A stretch of 64,000 bases of DNA. It comes from Burkholderia sp. Bp9143. Its GTDB lineage: Bacteria; Pseudomonadota; Gammaproteobacteria; Burkholderiales; Burkholderiaceae. Of the stretch, positions 9,566 through 20,132 are shown in pieces. The notes beneath the pieces are model-generated. The model was not told the DNA's origin and ran no database searches. It was given only the letters and a program-made list of their open reading frames with translations. The stretch covers positions 62,001 through 126,000 of the forward strand of contig NZ_QTPO01000015.1 of the NCBI RefSeq assembly GCF_003853645.1, read 5' to 3'. How positions within the stretch are numbered: position 1 is the first letter of the stretch; the number at the start of each line of letters is the position of its first letter. The position numbers were made by a program, and so were the translations under genes.

Positions 9566-10288
9566 TCAGCGCGCGGCGGCGCGCAGCCGCGCGTCGAGCT
9601 CGCCGAGCTGCGCGGGCGTGCCGACGTTCTCCCAGATACCTTCATACAATTCGCCGCTCGCGCGGCCGGCCTCGATGGTCGCCTTGAAGTAGGGCGAGAG
9701 CGGCCGGTGCGTGCCGGGCACGATATCGCGGAACATCCGCGTGTCGTACACGCCGATGCTGCCGAACGTGACGCGCGGCGCGCCGGCGAGTGCCAGCCGG
9801 CCGTCGTCGCGGAGCACGAAATCGCCGTCCGGATGGAACGGCGGGTTCGGCACCATCACGAGATGCATCGCGGGCGCATCCAGCGCGGCCAACTGCTCGG
9901 CACGCGCGGCGAGCGTCCGGTAGTCGAATGCGCAGTACACGTCGCCCGCGACCGCCGCGAACACCGTCGGCCGGCCGTCGCGCTCGAGCAGCGGCAGCGC
10001 CACCGCGATCCCGCCGGCGGTTTCCAGCGCTTCGCCTTCGGCCGAATACGCGAGCCGCACGCCCCAGCGCGAGCCGTCGCCGAGCGCCGCCTCGAGCTGG
10101 TCGCCGAGCCACGCGTGGTTGATCACGATCGTTTCGATGCCCGCGCGGGCGAGCGCCTCGATCTGCCAGACGATCAGCGGCTTGCCGCCGGCTTCGAGCA
10201 GCGGTTTCGGACGGTTGTCGGTCAGCGGGCGCATCCGTTCGCCGCGGCCGGCGGCGAAGATCATCGCCGTGGTCAGGGTAGTGCTCAT
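9566..10288 (-). CDS. murU: N-acetylmuramate alpha-1-phosphate uridylyltransferase
   Basis: Nucleotidyltransferase of 240 residues with the signature AMIFAAGRGERMRPLTDNRPKP near its N-terminus and the conserved YNHAWLGDQ-like segment INHAWLGDQLEAALG. MurU forms UDP-MurNAc from MurNAc-1-phosphate in the cell-wall recycling route that bypasses de novo UDP-MurNAc synthesis. The start at 10288 lies 22 nt after the amgK stop, giving the amgK-murU operon known in Pseudomonas and many beta-proteobacteria, next to lptD. Without that neighbour it could only be called a sugar nucleotidyltransferase. Confidence 0.9.
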   Translation of the reverse strand: MSTTLTTAMIFAAGRGERMRPLTDNRPKPLLEAGGKPLIVWQIEALARAGIETIVINHAWLGDQLEAALGDGSRWGVRLAYSAEGEALETAGGIAVALPLLERDGRPTVFAAVAGDVYCAFDYRTLAARAEQLAALDAPAMHLVMVPNPPFHPDGDFVLRDDGRLALAGAPRVTFGSIGVYDTRMFRDIVPGTHRPLSPYFKATIEAGRASGELYEGIWENVGTPAQLGELDARLRAAAR

Positions 10289-10310
10289 GTTCGGCTGAAT
10301 GTGAGGGCGG

Positions 10311-11360
10311 TCAGAACGTATAGCCGACGTCGGCCGCGCCCTTGCCCTCGAGCTCGTCGAGCAGCTTCGCGAACGGCACGAGCGGGCGGTAGCGCAGCGC
10401 AACCTTGCGCGCGTAGGTCAGGAAGCGCGGCAGGTCGTTCAGGTAATGCGGCTTGCCGTCGCGGTAGTTGATGCGCGCGAACAGGCCGAGAATCTTGATG
10501 TGGCGCTGCAGCCCCATCCATTCGAGCTGGCGGTAGAACTCGCCGAAGTCCGGATCGACCGGCAGGCCGGCCTTCTTCGCCTTTTCCCAGTAGTACGCGA
10601 AGCAGTCGAGCTCGAACTCCTCGTCCCAGCTGATGAACGCGTCGCGCAGCAGCGACACGACGTCGTACGTCAGCGGGCCGTACACGGCGTCCTGGAAATC
10701 GAGCACGGCGGGGTTCGGCTCGCAGACCATCAGGTTGCGCGGCATGAAATCGCGCAGCATGAAGCCCTGCGGCTGCGCATGGGCGCTCGCGACCAGCAGC
10801 GCGAAGGTGCGGTCGAGCGTGCCGCGCATCGCATCGGTGACGGGCTTGCCGAGATGCCGGCCGACGAACCATTCGGGCAGCAGCTCCATCTCGCGGCGCA
10901 GGAACGCCTCGTCGAACGGCGGCAGCACGTCGGGCTTCGAGCTCAGCTGGAAGCGGATCAGCGCGTCGAGCGCGTCGCGCATCAGCGGGCGCGCCGCGAC
11001 CGGGTCGGCCGGATCGAGAACCGAGATGTACGACGTGCGGCCGAGGTCGGTCACGAGCATGAAGCCCGCGTCGAAATCGTGGGCCAGCACGTCCGGCACG
11101 TGGTTGCCCGCCGCGGCGAGCAGCTGCGCGACCTGGACGAATTCGCGGCACTTCTCGGGCGGCGGCGCGTCGACCGCGACCAGCGAGCCGCCGGGGCTCG
11201 TGGCCGACGCGACGCGGAAATAGCGGCGGAAACTGGCGTCCGACGACGCGGGCGCGAGGGTCGACAGGTCGAGGGCGAAGCGCTCGGCGAGCGGGCGCAG
11301 CCACGCGGTCAGGGCTTCGAGGCGGGCGTCGGGCTGGGATGCGGCGGATGGGGGCGTCAT
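10311..11360 (-). CDS. amgK: N-acetylmuramate/N-acetylglucosamine kinase AmgK
   Basis: Aminoglycoside-phosphotransferase-fold sugar kinase, 349 residues. The nucleotide-binding ASSDASFRRYFRV start, the catalytic-loop segment MLRDFMPRNLMV (Asp and Asn retained) and the metal-binding LDFQDAVYGPLTYDV are visible. AmgK phosphorylates recovered MurNAc/GlcNAc at the anomeric position, and MurU, encoded directly downstream, uridylylates the product. This pathway gives intrinsic fosfomycin tolerance in organisms that have it. The gene is transcribed divergently from lptD across about 220 nt. Confidence 0.9.
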   Translation of the reverse strand: MTPPSAASQPDARLEALTAWLRPLAERFALDLSTLAPASSDASFRRYFRVASATSPGGSLVAVDAPPPEKCREFVQVAQLLAAAGNHVPDVLAHDFDAGFMLVTDLGRTSYISVLDPADPVAARPLMRDALDALIRFQLSSKPDVLPPFDEAFLRREMELLPEWFVGRHLGKPVTDAMRGTLDRTFALLVASAHAQPQGFMLRDFMPRNLMVCEPNPAVLDFQDAVYGPLTYDVVSLLRDAFISWDEEFELDCFAYYWEKAKKAGLPVDPDFGEFYRQLEWMGLQRHIKILGLFARINYRDGKPHYLNDLPRFLTYARKVALRYRPLVPFAKLLDELEGKGAADVGYTF

Positions 11361-11391
11361 GAAACTCGGCGGAGGGGGGAACGTCTTGCCA

Positions 11392-11397
11392 TATAAT
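11392..11397 (+). promoter_or_regulatory. TATAAT -10-like hexamer between amgK and lptD
   Basis: A perfect TATAAT in the AT-rich island of the amgK/lptD divergent region, about 190 nt before the lptD start. No good -35 hexamer stands 16-18 nt upstream, so this is only a candidate. The remaining intergenic sequence (to 11583) is GC-rich and would form a long lptD leader. Confidence 0.3.
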
Positions 11398-11583
11398 ACC
11401 CCACGACTTTTTTGACGCGCCCCGCGTCAGCTTCCGCCGTGCAGGCCTGCCGCCTGTCGCGCCGTCCGCCCGATCGCCTCCCCGGTTTGCGCTCAGCCGC
11501 AGTCGCGGTGCGACGGCGCGGCCCGCCGCGCGCGAATGTGCCGTGCAGGTGTGGTTGACAAGGGGCGATTCGCCAAACGATAG

Positions 11584-13944
11584 ATGCCGCCCAAACCGCT
11601 ATTCCCGAATGTCTTCCCCGGTGACGGGGCGCCGCGCAAACGGCGGCTCGCGCTCGCGCTCCTGGCCGTGCCCGGCCTCGTGCCGGCCGTGTCGTACGCG
11701 CAGCTGTCGGGCGCGGCCGCGCAGCCGCAGCCGCTCGACTCGCCGTGGGACCTGCGTCTCGCCCCGCAGCTCGAGGATCATCCGCTGAAGGACGGCGCGA
11801 AGCCGGCCACCTTCGTGATCGCCGACCACACGAGCGGCACGGCCGACCAGGACCTCGCCGCGAAGGGCTCGGCCGAGTTGCGCCGCGGCGACGCGGTCGT
11901 GAAGGCCGACGCGATCCACTACGATCAGGATACCGACATGGCCGACGCGTACGGCCAGGTCAAGGTGGTCAACGGCGGCACGTCGTTCGCAGGCCCCGAG
12001 GCGCATCTGAAGGTCGAGGCGAACCAGGGCTTCATGACGGCGCCGAAGTACCACTTCAACGTGACGGGCGGGTCCGGCAGCGCGGAGCGCGTCGACCTGC
12101 TCGACAGCGAGCGCTCGGTGTTCGTCAACGGCACCTATACCGCGTGCCAGTGCTCGACGAACCCCGCGTGGTACATCAAGGGCAGCCGCTTCGACTTCGA
12201 TACGGGTGCCGACGAAGGCACCGCGCGCAACGGCGTGCTGTTCTTCCAGGGCGTGCCGATCTTCGCGAGCCCGTGGATGACGTTCCCGCTGTCGGGTGAG
12301 CGGCGCAGCGGCCTGCTGCCGCCAACCTTCTCGATCAACTCGAACAACGGGTTCGAGCTGACGCTGCCGTACTACTTCAACATCGCGCCGAACCGCGACC
12401 TGACGATCACGCCGCGCATCATCTCGCGGCGTGGCGTGCAGACCGAAGCGACGTTCCGCTATCTGTCGCCGACGTATTCGGGCACGTTTACGGCCAATTA
12501 CCTGCCGGATGACCGGCTCGCGCACCGCGACCGCTACGCGATCTACTGGCAGCACCAGCAGAACTTCGGCGGCGGTTTCGGCGGCTACGTCTATTTCAAC
12601 AAGGTCTCGGACAACACGTATCCCGAAGACCTTGGGTCGATGAACCAGTTCATCAACGGGACGCAGACGCTGTACCAGCAGGAAGCCGGCCTCACGTACA
12701 ACAACGGCCCGTGGTCGGTGCTCGCGCGCTACCAGCACTGGCAGACGCTGCCGCCGTCGATCGCGCCGTACAGCCGCGAGCCGCAGTTGAACGTGAAGTA
12801 CACGAAGTACAACGTCGGCGGCTTCGACTTCGGCGCGGAAGCCGACTATTCGCGGTTCCGCATCACGACCGCCGACGCGACCGAAGGCGACCGGATCGTC
12901 TTCAATCCGTACATCGCGTACGGCGTGTACGGCCCCGGCTACTTCGTCGTGCCGAAGGTCCAGTACCACTTCGCGTCGTACGACCTGAACCACCTGTCGT
13001 CGAGCACGCCGAACAGCCCGAAGCGCTTCACCGAGTCGATCCCGACCGTGACCTTCGACACGGGCCTGATCTTCGATCGCTCGGTGCGCCTGTTCGGCCA
13101 GGACTTCATCCAGACCCTCGAGCCGCGCCTGTACTACGTGTACACGCCGTATCGCGACCAGTCGAACGCGCCGCTGTTCGACACCGCGGAATCGGACTTC
13201 GGCCTCGCGGAGATCTACCAGCCGAACACGTTCGTCGGCAACGACCGGATCGCGGACGCGAACCGGATCACGGCCGGCCTCACGTCGCGCTTCATCGATC
13301 CGCGCACCGGCGACGAGCGTGCGCGCTTCGTGGTCGCGCAGCAGTACTATTTCGCCGATCAGCGCGTGCGGCTGAACTCGGGGCAGTCCGCCGTGCAGGC
13401 GCGCCACTCGGACCTGATCGTCGGCGCGGCACTGAAGCTCGGGTCGGGCTTCATGTCGGAGACGGCGTTCCAGTACAACCAGAACAACAACCAGCTCGTG
13501 AAGTCGAGCATCGGTTTCGGGTTCAGTCCGGGCGAGCGCCGCGTGATCAACGTCGGCTACCGCTATACGCGTGCGAACACGACGCTCGACAACCAGCCGA
13601 TCAACCAGTTCCTGGTGTCCGCGCAATGGCCGCTCACGCGCCGCCTGTATGCGATCGGCCGCTTCAACTACGACCTGGCCGCCGACCGGATCGTCGACGG
13701 TCTGCTCGGCTTACAATACGACGCGGATTGCTGGGCGCTCGGGGTCGGTGTCCAGCGCTACGCGAACGGCGTGAACACGTCGGGGCAGCAGAACTCGTCG
13801 ACGCGCTTCATGATGCAGCTGACGTTGAAGGGGCTGTCGAGCGTCGACAACGGCCTCGTTGCCGCCTTCCGCGCCGGGGTGCCGGGCTACACGGCGCTGC
13901 CGTCCGCGCCGCCGCCGATGTCCCGCTTCAGCAACTACGAGTAA
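11584..13944 (+). CDS. lptD: LPS-assembly outer membrane protein LptD
   Basis: LptD is the beta-barrel that, with LptE, inserts lipopolysaccharide into the outer leaflet of the outer membrane. The 786-residue protein has a signal peptide (basic PRKRR, hydrophobic [15 protein letters not shown], cleavage after SYA near residue 39), an OstA-like periplasmic domain (about 75-190, with [21 protein letters not shown]), and a long C-terminal barrel (about 220-770). Two adjacent Cys (TACQCS) near residue 187 fit the N-terminal cysteines of the LptD disulfide pattern. It leads the envelope operon lptD-surA-pdxA-rsmA. Confidence 0.96.
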   Translation: MPPKPLFPNVFPGDGAPRKRRLALALLAVPGLVPAVSYAQLSGAAAQPQPLDSPWDLRLAPQLEDHPLKDGAKPATFVIADHTSGTADQDLAAKGSAELRRGDAVVKADAIHYDQDTDMADAYGQVKVVNGGTSFAGPEAHLKVEANQGFMTAPKYHFNVTGGSGSAERVDLLDSERSVFVNGTYTACQCSTNPAWYIKGSRFDFDTGADEGTARNGVLFFQGVPIFASPWMTFPLSGERRSGLLPPTFSINSNNGFELTLPYYFNIAPNRDLTITPRIISRRGVQTEATFRYLSPTYSGTFTANYLPDDRLAHRDRYAIYWQHQQNFGGGFGGYVYFNKVSDNTYPEDLGSMNQFINGTQTLYQQEAGLTYNNGPWSVLARYQHWQTLPPSIAPYSREPQLNVKYTKYNVGGFDFGAEADYSRFRITTADATEGDRIVFNPYIAYGVYGPGYFVVPKVQYHFASYDLNHLSSSTPNSPKRFTESIPTVTFDTGLIFDRSVRLFGQDFIQTLEPRLYYVYTPYRDQSNAPLFDTAESDFGLAEIYQPNTFVGNDRIADANRITAGLTSRFIDPRTGDERARFVVAQQYYFADQRVRLNSGQSAVQARHSDLIVGAALKLGSGFMSETAFQYNQNNNQLVKSSIGFGFSPGERRVINVGYRYTRANTTLDNQPINQFLVSAQWPLTRRLYAIGRFNYDLAADRIVDGLLGLQYDADCWALGVGVQRYANGVNTSGQQNSSTRFMMQLTLKGLSSVDNGLVAAFRAGVPGYTALPSAPPPMSRFSNYE

Positions 13945-13989
13945 CGCCGGCTTGTCTGCACCGGTCAGCACGATTTCAATGGAGTATCA

Positions 13990-15354
13990 GTGGCAATGAA
14001 GAAAACCCTTCGTTTCGCGGCAGTGGTGTCCAGCCTCGCCGCGTCCGCCGCGCTGCTCGCGGCTGCGCCGGCCGCGGCGCAGGCGCTCGGTTCGCAAGGC
14101 GCGCAGCTCACCGACGAAGTCGTCGCGGTCGTCAACAACGACGTGATCACGGGCCGCGAACTCGACCAGCGCGTCGGCCTGATCTCGCGCCGGCTGCAGC
14201 AGCAGAACGCCCCCGTGCCGCCGGCCGACCAGCTGCGCGCGCAGGTGCTGAACCAGATGGTGCTCGAACGCATCCAGGTGCAGAAGGCCAAGGACGACGG
14301 GATCCGCATCGACGACGCGACCGTGCAGTCCACGCTGCAGCGCCTCGCGCAGGCGAACGGGATGACGCTCGAGCAATACCGCGCGCGGATCGTGGCGCAA
14401 GGCGTGCCCTGGAGCGTGTTCACGAGCGATGCCCGAACCGAGCTGATGCTGTCGAAGCTGCGCGAGCGCGAGGTCGACGGCAAGATCACCGTGTCGGACG
14501 CCGAGGTCGCGAACTACATCGCGAGCCAGCGCGGGCCGAATGCATCGCAGCAGCAGGATCTGCGCTTCCAGCACATCTTCATCAAGGCACCGACCAACGC
14601 GCCGCAGGCCGACATCGAAGCCGCGCAGAAGAAGGCCGAAGCGCTGCTGCAACAGGCCACGTCGGGCGCCGATTTCGAGAAGCTCGCGAAGAACAATTCG
14701 GAAGCGAACGACGCGAAGAAGGGCGGCGACCTCGGCTTCAAGTCGCCGAGCGCGCTGCCGGCCGACGTCGTCGAAGCCGCGTCGAAGCTCCGCCCCGGCC
14801 AGGTCAATCCGACGCTGGTCCGCGTGCCGGACGGCTTCGAGATCGTGCGTCTCGTCGAACGTCGCCAGAGCCAGGGCGCGACCGCCGCGGCACCGAAGAT
14901 CGTCCAGACGCACGTGCGCCACATCCTGTTGCGCGTCGGCGAAGGCAAGTCGGAAGGGCAGGCACGCCAACAGCTGCAGGACATCCGCAAGCAGGTCGAG
15001 GCCGGTGGCGATTTCGCGAAGTTCGCGCGCACCTACTCGCAGGACGGTTCGGCGTCGCAGGGCGGCGATCTGGGCTGGATCAGCCCGGGCGAGACCGTGC
15101 CGGAATTCGAGCGCGCGATGAACAACCTGCAGGACGGCCAGATCAGTCAGCCGATTCGTACCGAGTACGGCTACCACCTGATCCAGGTGATGGAGCGCCG
15201 CGAGGCGGAAGGCTCGGTGCAGCAGCAGATGGATATCGCGCGCCAGGCGATCGGCCAGCGCAAGGCCGAGCAGGCGTACGCCGACTGGCTGCGCGAACTG
15301 CGCGATTCGTCGTACGTGCAGTATAAGATCGGCGGCGTCGGCCCGGCGAACTGA
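13990..15354 (+). CDS. surA: Periplasmic chaperone and peptidyl-prolyl isomerase SurA
   Basis: SurA escorts outer-membrane proteins, including LptD, through the periplasm. The 454 residues show a signal peptide (cleavage after AAAQA near residue 30), the SurA N-domain ([23 protein letters not shown]) and two parvulin repeats at about 175-275 and 300-400. Both repeats share the pattern RHIL/FQHIF ... FEKLAK/FAKFAR ... GGDLGW/GGDLGF. The start is either GTG at 13990 or ATG at 13996; the GGAG at 13981-13984 sits 5 nt before the GTG and 11 nt before the ATG, so I list the GTG. It lies 45 nt after lptD and 11 nt before pdxA. Confidence 0.95.
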   Translation: MAMKKTLRFAAVVSSLAASAALLAAAPAAAQALGSQGAQLTDEVVAVVNNDVITGRELDQRVGLISRRLQQQNAPVPPADQLRAQVLNQMVLERIQVQKAKDDGIRIDDATVQSTLQRLAQANGMTLEQYRARIVAQGVPWSVFTSDARTELMLSKLREREVDGKITVSDAEVANYIASQRGPNASQQQDLRFQHIFIKAPTNAPQADIEAAQKKAEALLQQATSGADFEKLAKNNSEANDAKKGGDLGFKSPSALPADVVEAASKLRPGQVNPTLVRVPDGFEIVRLVERRQSQGATAAAPKIVQTHVRHILLRVGEGKSEGQARQQLQDIRKQVEAGGDFAKFARTYSQDGSASQGGDLGWISPGETVPEFERAMNNLQDGQISQPIRTEYGYHLIQVMERREAEGSVQQQMDIARQAIGQRKAEQAYADWLRELRDSSYVQYKIGGVGPAN

Positions 15355-15365
15355 GCGAGCTTCAC

Positions 15366-16355
15366 ATGACGGCATCCGCGCTGCAGATCGCGATCACGAC
15401 CGGCGAACCCGCGGGTGTCGGCCCGGAACTGACCGTGCAGGCGTTGCAGGATGCCGCGCGGCGCTGGCCCGGCGCGCATTTCACCGTGCTCGGCGACGCC
15501 GCGCTGCTCGACGCGCGCGCGGCGGCCGTCGGTGCCGACCGTGCGGTGCTCGCCGGCGGCGGGCCGGTGTCGGTCGAGCATCATCCGCTTGCCGTGCCCG
15601 CGCAGGCGGGCAAGCTCGACGCGGCCAACGGCCGCTATGTGCTCGGGCTGCTCGATGCCGCGATCGACGGCGCGGCGACGGGCCGGTTCGACGCGATCGT
15701 CACCGCACCGTTGCAGAAGAGCACGATCAACGATGCCGGCGTGCCGTTTACCGGCCATACCGAATACCTGGCGGAACGCACGCACACGGCGCGTGTCGTG
15801 ATGATGCTGGCGGGCACGGGCGAGCGGCCGCTGCGCGTCGCGCTCGCGACCACGCACCTGCCGCTGAAGGATGTGCCGGCCGCGCTGACGATCGACGGGC
15901 TCGTCGAGACGCTGGCGATCGTCGATCGCGACCTGCGGCGCGACTTCGGTCTCGCCGCGCCGCGCATCCTCGTGACGGGGCTGAACCCGCACGCGGGCGA
16001 GAACGGCTATCTCGGGCGCGAGGAGATCGACGTGATCTCGCCGGCGCTCGCGCGCGCGCAAGCGCAGGGCATCGACGCGCGCGGCCCGTATCCGGCCGAC
16101 ACGCTGTTCCAGCCGCGCTATCTCGAGGATGCCGATTGCGTGCTCGCGATGTTCCACGATCAGGGCCTGCCCGTGCTGAAGTATGCGACCTTCGGCGAGG
16201 GCATCAACGTCACGCTCGGGCTGCCGATCATCCGCACGTCGGTCGACCACGGCACCGCGCTGGATCTGGCCGGCACGGGCCGCGCGGATCCGGGCAGCAT
16301 GGTCGCCGCGCTCGACACGGCGGTCACGATGGCACGCCATCGCCGCGCGTCCTGA
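15366..16355 (+). CDS. pdxA: 4-hydroxythreonine-4-phosphate dehydrogenase
   Basis: PdxA oxidises 4-phosphohydroxy-L-threonine to the amino-ketone precursor of pyridoxal phosphate in the DXP-dependent vitamin B6 route. The 329 residues contain [12 protein letters not shown] at the N-terminus, the metal/substrate segment [24 protein letters not shown] and the C-terminal [11 protein letters not shown] with its metal-binding His. It is the third gene of lptD-surA-pdxA-rsmA, the same arrangement as in E. coli. Confidence 0.97.
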   Translation: MTASALQIAITTGEPAGVGPELTVQALQDAARRWPGAHFTVLGDAALLDARAAAVGADRAVLAGGGPVSVEHHPLAVPAQAGKLDAANGRYVLGLLDAAIDGAATGRFDAIVTAPLQKSTINDAGVPFTGHTEYLAERTHTARVVMMLAGTGERPLRVALATTHLPLKDVPAALTIDGLVETLAIVDRDLRRDFGLAAPRILVTGLNPHAGENGYLGREEIDVISPALARAQAQGIDARGPYPADTLFQPRYLEDADCVLAMFHDQGLPVLKYATFGEGINVTLGLPIIRTSVDHGTALDLAGTGRADPGSMVAALDTAVTMARHRRAS

Positions 16356-16410
16356 CGCGCACGGGCCCGAGCCTGACCTCATTCGTCGTATTTTTCGTTT
16401 TTCTCAGTCG

Positions 16411-17241
16411 ATGTCGAACAGCAGACAGCACCAAGGCCACTTCGCGCGCAAGCGCTTCGGGCAGAACTTCCTCGTCGATCACGGCGTGATCGACTCGATC
16501 GTCGCGACGATCGGTCCCGCGCGCGGCCAGCGGATGGTCGAGATCGGCCCCGGCCTCGGCGCGCTGACCGAGCCGCTGATCGCGCGTCTCGCGACGCCCG
16601 AGTCGCCGCTGCATGCGGTCGAACTCGACCGCGACCTGATCGGGCGCCTGCAGCAGCGCTTCGGCGCACTGCTGGAACTGCACGCGGGCGACGCGCTCGC
16701 GTTCGACTTCCGCTCGCTCGCGGCGCCCGGCGACAAGCCGTCGCTGCGGATCGTCGGCAACCTGCCGTACAACATTTCCAGCCCGCTGCTGTTTCACCTG
16801 ATGACGTTCGCCGACGTGGTCATCGACCAACATTTCATGCTGCAGAACGAAGTCGTCGAACGGATGGTCGCGGAGCCGGGCACGAAGGCGTTCTCGCGGC
16901 TGTCGGTGATGCTGCAGTACCGCTACGTGATGGACAAGATGCTCGACGTGCCGCCGGAATCGTTCCAGCCGCCGCCGAAGGTCGATTCGGCGATCGTCCG
17001 GATGATTCCGTACGAGCCGCACGAACTGCCGGACGTCGATCCCGTGCTGCTCGGCGAAGTCGTCACGGCCGCGTTCTCGCAGCGCCGCAAGATGCTGCGC
17101 AATACGCTCGGCGACTACCGCGAGACGATCGATTTCGACGGGCTCGGCTTCGATCTCGCGCGACGCGCGGAGGATGTGAGCGTGGCCGAATATGTCGGCG
17201 TCGCGCAGGCGCTGGCGACGGCGCGCAAGGCCGCTGAGTAG
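16411..17241 (+). CDS. rsmA: 16S rRNA (adenine1518-N6/adenine1519-N6)-dimethyltransferase
   Basis: RsmA (KsgA) dimethylates two adjacent adenosines in helix 45 of 16S rRNA late in 30S assembly. The 276-residue protein has the N-terminal [16 protein letters not shown]-binding motif [15 protein letters not shown], and the catalytic motif [13 protein letters not shown]. The start at 16411 was chosen because the N-terminal family motif begins about 13 residues later; the longer in-frame reading runs back into pdxA. A strong terminator follows about 60 nt after the stop. Confidence 0.97.
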   Translation: MSNSRQHQGHFARKRFGQNFLVDHGVIDSIVATIGPARGQRMVEIGPGLGALTEPLIARLATPESPLHAVELDRDLIGRLQQRFGALLELHAGDALAFDFRSLAAPGDKPSLRIVGNLPYNISSPLLFHLMTFADVVIDQHFMLQNEVVERMVAEPGTKAFSRLSVMLQYRYVMDKMLDVPPESFQPPPKVDSAIVRMIPYEPHELPDVDPVLLGEVVTAAFSQRRKMLRNTLGDYRETIDFDGLGFDLARRAEDVSVAEYVGVAQALATARKAAE

Positions 17242-17300
17242 CGGGAACTCACGGGCAACATGCTGCCAACGCGCGGCACGTGCCGGCTCGAGGTTCACGA

Positions 17301-17330
17301 GGCTGTCCTGATGGACAGCCTTTTTATTTT
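17301..17330 (+). terminator. Rho-independent terminator after rsmA
   Basis: Perfect 8-bp stem GGCTGTCC / GGACAGCC with a TGAT loop, followed directly by TTTTTATTTT. It ends the lptD-surA-pdxA-rsmA operon. Confidence 0.92.
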
Positions 17331-17372
17331 CCCCGACCGTTGTCGTCGATGCCGGACCGCGGCCGCGCGGCG

Positions 17373-18308
17373 TTACGCGCGCCGGCGCGGCGGCGCGTTG
17401 ACGAGCGCGATCCCGGTCAGCACCAGCGCGGCCGCCGACATGAAGCGCCAGCCGACCGATTCGCCGAGCAGCAGCACGCCGAACGCGACGCCGAACAGCG
17501 GCGACAGGAACGTGAACACCGACAGCCGCGACGCGCTGTAGCGCGTCAGCAGCCAGAACCACGACAGATAGCTGACGAACGCGACGATCACCGACTGGTA
17601 CGCGAGGCTCGCGAGCGAGATCGGCGTGACCTGCGCGAACGACATCTGGCCGAGCAGCGCGGCGAGCGCGACCAGCAAGACGGCCGACACCGCGAGCTGG
17701 TAGAACAGCGTCTTGCTCGCGCTGGCCCGCGCGAGCGACGTCGAGCGCACGACGACCGTCGTCGCGGCCCACATCGCGCCGCCGAGGATGCCGAGCGCGT
17801 CGCCGGCCAGCCCCGCCAGCACCGATGCGCCGGGCGCGCGCGGCTTCAGGAAGCCGTCCGCGAACGCGAGCGCGATGCCGGCGAATGCGAGGCCGACGCC
17901 GGCCCACTGGACGCGCTGCAGCCGTTCGCCCGGCGCGAACAGGTGCAGGCCGAGCGCCGTGAAGCACGGTGCCGTGTACAGGAAGATCGCCATGTGCGAC
18001 GCGCTCGTCAGCGTCAGCCCGAAGAACACGCAGATGAACTCGCCGGCGAACAGCGCACCGGCCGCGATGCCCGCGCCGAGCGTGCCGTCCGCGCGGAACA
18101 GCGGCGTGCCGCGCGAGCGGGCCCAGCCCCACAGCAGGAGCGCGGCGATCACCGAGCGCAGCCCGGCCTGGAACATCGGCGGGATCGCCGCGTTCGTGCT
18201 CTTGATCGCGACCTGCTGGAAGCCCCAGATCGCGCACAGCAGCAGCATCACGCCGATGGCGCGCGTGTCGAGCGCGCGGCGCGCGGGCGTGCCGGCGAGC
18301 GCGGTCAT
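17373..18308 (-). CDS. EamA/DMT-family transporter
   Basis: Ten-helix drug/metabolite transporter of 311 residues made of two EamA repeats (about residues 18-145 and 165-300). The first helix, IGVMLLLCAIWGFQQVAIK, and the second-repeat segment SYLSWFWLLTRYSASRLSVFTFLSPLFGV are typical. These proteins mostly export amino acids or other small metabolites; the substrate is not predictable. The start at 18308 gives the usual short cytoplasmic N-terminus. It is convergent with rsmA and divergent from gloA. Confidence 0.88.
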   Translation of the reverse strand: MTALAGTPARRALDTRAIGVMLLLCAIWGFQQVAIKSTNAAIPPMFQAGLRSVIAALLLWGWARSRGTPLFRADGTLGAGIAAGALFAGEFICVFFGLTLTSASHMAIFLYTAPCFTALGLHLFAPGERLQRVQWAGVGLAFAGIALAFADGFLKPRAPGASVLAGLAGDALGILGGAMWAATTVVVRSTSLARASASKTLFYQLAVSAVLLVALAALLGQMSFAQVTPISLASLAYQSVIVAFVSYLSWFWLLTRYSASRLSVFTFLSPLFGVAFGVLLLGESVGWRFMSAAALVLTGIALVNAPPRRRA

Positions 18309-18677
18309 CGGCGGACCTCGCCGGTGCGGCGGGAAGCGGGCAGGGACATGTGCAGCGGCGGACGGACGGCGGGTCCGGCACGCTCGAATCGGCGGTTTCG
18401 CACGGCAGGCAGTGTGGCTGAATGGGGTGGTGGTCGCGTTCCGGCGGCGGGCGACATGCCCGCTTTTGGTGCGAGGTGGGAGGATGTTACCCGATCGGCC
18501 GGCGCGGCGGGGCGCGTTGCACGAGGTGGTTTCCACTGGTGCACGGGCGTCGGGCGCATGGCGCAGAGGCTCGGTACCGGCTGGTGGCGGCTGGTGGCGG
18601 CCGGGGCGCCGACGGCGGGATTCACCCGACTCCGGTAGAATTTCCGGTTCTGGAAAGTCCCCACAGGAGTACAACAC
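18309..18677. other. Divergent intergenic region between EamA transporter and gloA
   Basis: No gene was found in these 369 bases. Just before gloA lie a TAGAAT -10-like hexamer (18636-18641), the small inverted repeat TTCC-GGTTCT-GGAA, and the gloA ribosome-binding site ACAGGAG ending about ten bases before the start. Low-complexity GGCGG/GGTGG runs occupy the middle. Confidence 0.5.
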
Positions 18678-19067
18678 ATGCGTTTGCTGCATACGATGTT
18701 GCGAGTCGGCGATCTCGACCGCTCGATCAAGTTCTACACCGAATTGCTCGGCATGAAGCTGCTGCGTCGCGAGGATTATCCGGAAGGCAAGTTCACGCTC
18801 GCGTTCGTCGGCTATGAAGCGGAAAGCACGGGCACCGTGATCGAGCTGACCCATAACTGGGATACGCCGTCCTACGATCTCGGCAACGGCTTCGGCCACC
18901 TGGCGGTGGAAGTCGACGACGCGTACGCGGCCTGCGACAGGATCAAGGCGCAAGGCGGCAAGGTGACCCGCGAAGCGGGTCCGATGAAGCACGGCACGAC
19001 CGTGATCGCATTCGTCGAGGATCCGGACGGCTACAAGATCGAGTTCATCCAGAAGAAGGCGCGCTGA
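18678..19067 (+). CDS. gloA: Lactoylglutathione lyase (glyoxalase I)
   Basis: Converts the methylglyoxal-glutathione hemithioacetal to S-lactoylglutathione. The 129-residue protein carries all four metal ligands at the positions known from the E. coli nickel enzyme: His5, Glu56 (VIELTHNW), His74 (GFGHLAVEV) and Glu122 (YKIEFIQ). Length and sequence point to the Ni/Co-dependent bacterial type. A monocistronic unit is likely: its own -10-like element and ribosome-binding site lie upstream and a strong hairpin follows. Confidence 0.97.
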   Translation: MRLLHTMLRVGDLDRSIKFYTELLGMKLLRREDYPEGKFTLAFVGYEAESTGTVIELTHNWDTPSYDLGNGFGHLAVEVDDAYAACDRIKAQGGKVTREAGPMKHGTTVIAFVEDPDGYKIEFIQKKAR

Positions 19068-19115
19068 GCGCGGGATGAGCGGCGCGCGGCGCACGATGTG
19101 TGTCGCGGGCAACGA

Positions 19116-19151
19116 AAACGGGCGATGCGGAGGGATCCGCATCGCCCGTTT
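19116..19151. terminator. Bidirectional rho-independent terminator
   Basis: Perfect 16-bp stem (left arm 19116-19131, right arm 19136-19151) with a GGGA loop, flanked by A-rich sequence on the left and T's on the right. It lies between convergent gloA and the YgjP-like gene and can end both transcripts. Confidence 0.88.
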
Positions 19152-19174
19152 GCATGTCGGTGCGACTGATCGCG

Positions 19175-20086
19175 TTACAGCGACGGCAGCAGCTCGGGCG
19201 GGTGATGCTTGAGCGTGTGCCGCGCTTCGCGGAATTCCGGGAAGATCGATTCGACGGTCTGCCAGAAGGCCGGGCTGTGGTTCATTTCGCGCAGGTGCGA
19301 CAGCTCGTGCGCGACGACGTAGTCGATGATCGACATCGGGAAATGGATCAGCCGCCAGTTCAGCCGGATCTTGCCGTCGCTCGAGCAGCTGCCCCAACGC
19401 GTCGCGGCCGACGACAGCGCATACATCGAATACGTGACGCCGAGCCTTTCCGCGTAGACGACGAGGCGTTCGCCGAAGATCCGCCTTGCTTCGCCCTGCA
19501 GCCAGCCCTGCACGCGATCCTTGATCTGCTGTGTGTCGGCCAGTGCGGGCAGCGGCAGCGACAGCCGCAGTGCGTCGCCGTCGAATGTGACGGCGCCCGC
19601 GCCGAGCGCGATCGTGATCGTCTTGCCGAGATACGGAAGTTGCGCGCCGTCGCGCCAGTCGATCTGCGGCAGCGCGCGCTGCTCGGTGCGGGTCTTCCAC
19701 TCCGCGAGCTTCGCGAAGATCCAGCGCTGCTTTTCGGCGATCGCCGCTTCGATGTCGGCGAGCGTGACCCAGCGCGGCGCGGTGATCGACAGCCCGCTGC
19801 CGTCGATCGTGAAGCCGATCGTGCGGCGCGCGGAGCGCTTCAACCGATACTCGAGCACGCGGCTGTCGAGTGCGAAGGTGCGGACGCGGGAGCGATCCGG
19901 CGCGGGGCCCGGATCGAGCGGGGCCGCAGGCGTTGCGGGAGCCGCCGCCGCTTCAGGCGGCGTGGGCGGTGCGGCGGGCGCCGACGGTGCCGGCGATGCC
20001 GCTGCCGGCCCGTCGAAGAGCGGCAGGTCCATCTGGCGATGATCGAGGGCTACGACGGCAGGCCGTGGCCGCGGACGCTTTTTCAT
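19175..20086 (-). CDS. YgjP-like (DUF45) zinc metallopeptidase
   Basis: A 303-residue protein with a C-terminal DUF45/M48-type domain. The zinc motif HELSH is at residues 260-264 with a further His at 270 (REMNHSPAFW), and it is preceded by the family-typical SAATRWGSCSSDGKIRLNWRL. The N-terminal 70 residues are Pro/Ala-rich and probably disordered. The start at 20086 (MKKRPRPRP) was preferred because the longer frame reaches into plsC. It is the last gene of the glyQ-glyS-gmhB-plsC transcript, 46 nt behind plsC. The physiological substrate is unknown. Confidence 0.85.
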   Translation of the reverse strand: MKKRPRPRPAVVALDHRQMDLPLFDGPAAASPAPSAPAAPPTPPEAAAAPATPAAPLDPGPAPDRSRVRTFALDSRVLEYRLKRSARRTIGFTIDGSGLSITAPRWVTLADIEAAIAEKQRWIFAKLAEWKTRTEQRALPQIDWRDGAQLPYLGKTITIALGAGAVTFDGDALRLSLPLPALADTQQIKDRVQGWLQGEARRIFGERLVVYAERLGVTYSMYALSSAATRWGSCSSDGKIRLNWRLIHFPMSIIDYVVAHELSHLREMNHSPAFWQTVESIFPEFREARHTLKHHPPELLPSL

Positions 20087-20132
20087 CAGTTCGCTTCGTT
20101 TCGTCGTACGCAACGGCTGCAATCCGGGTGAT

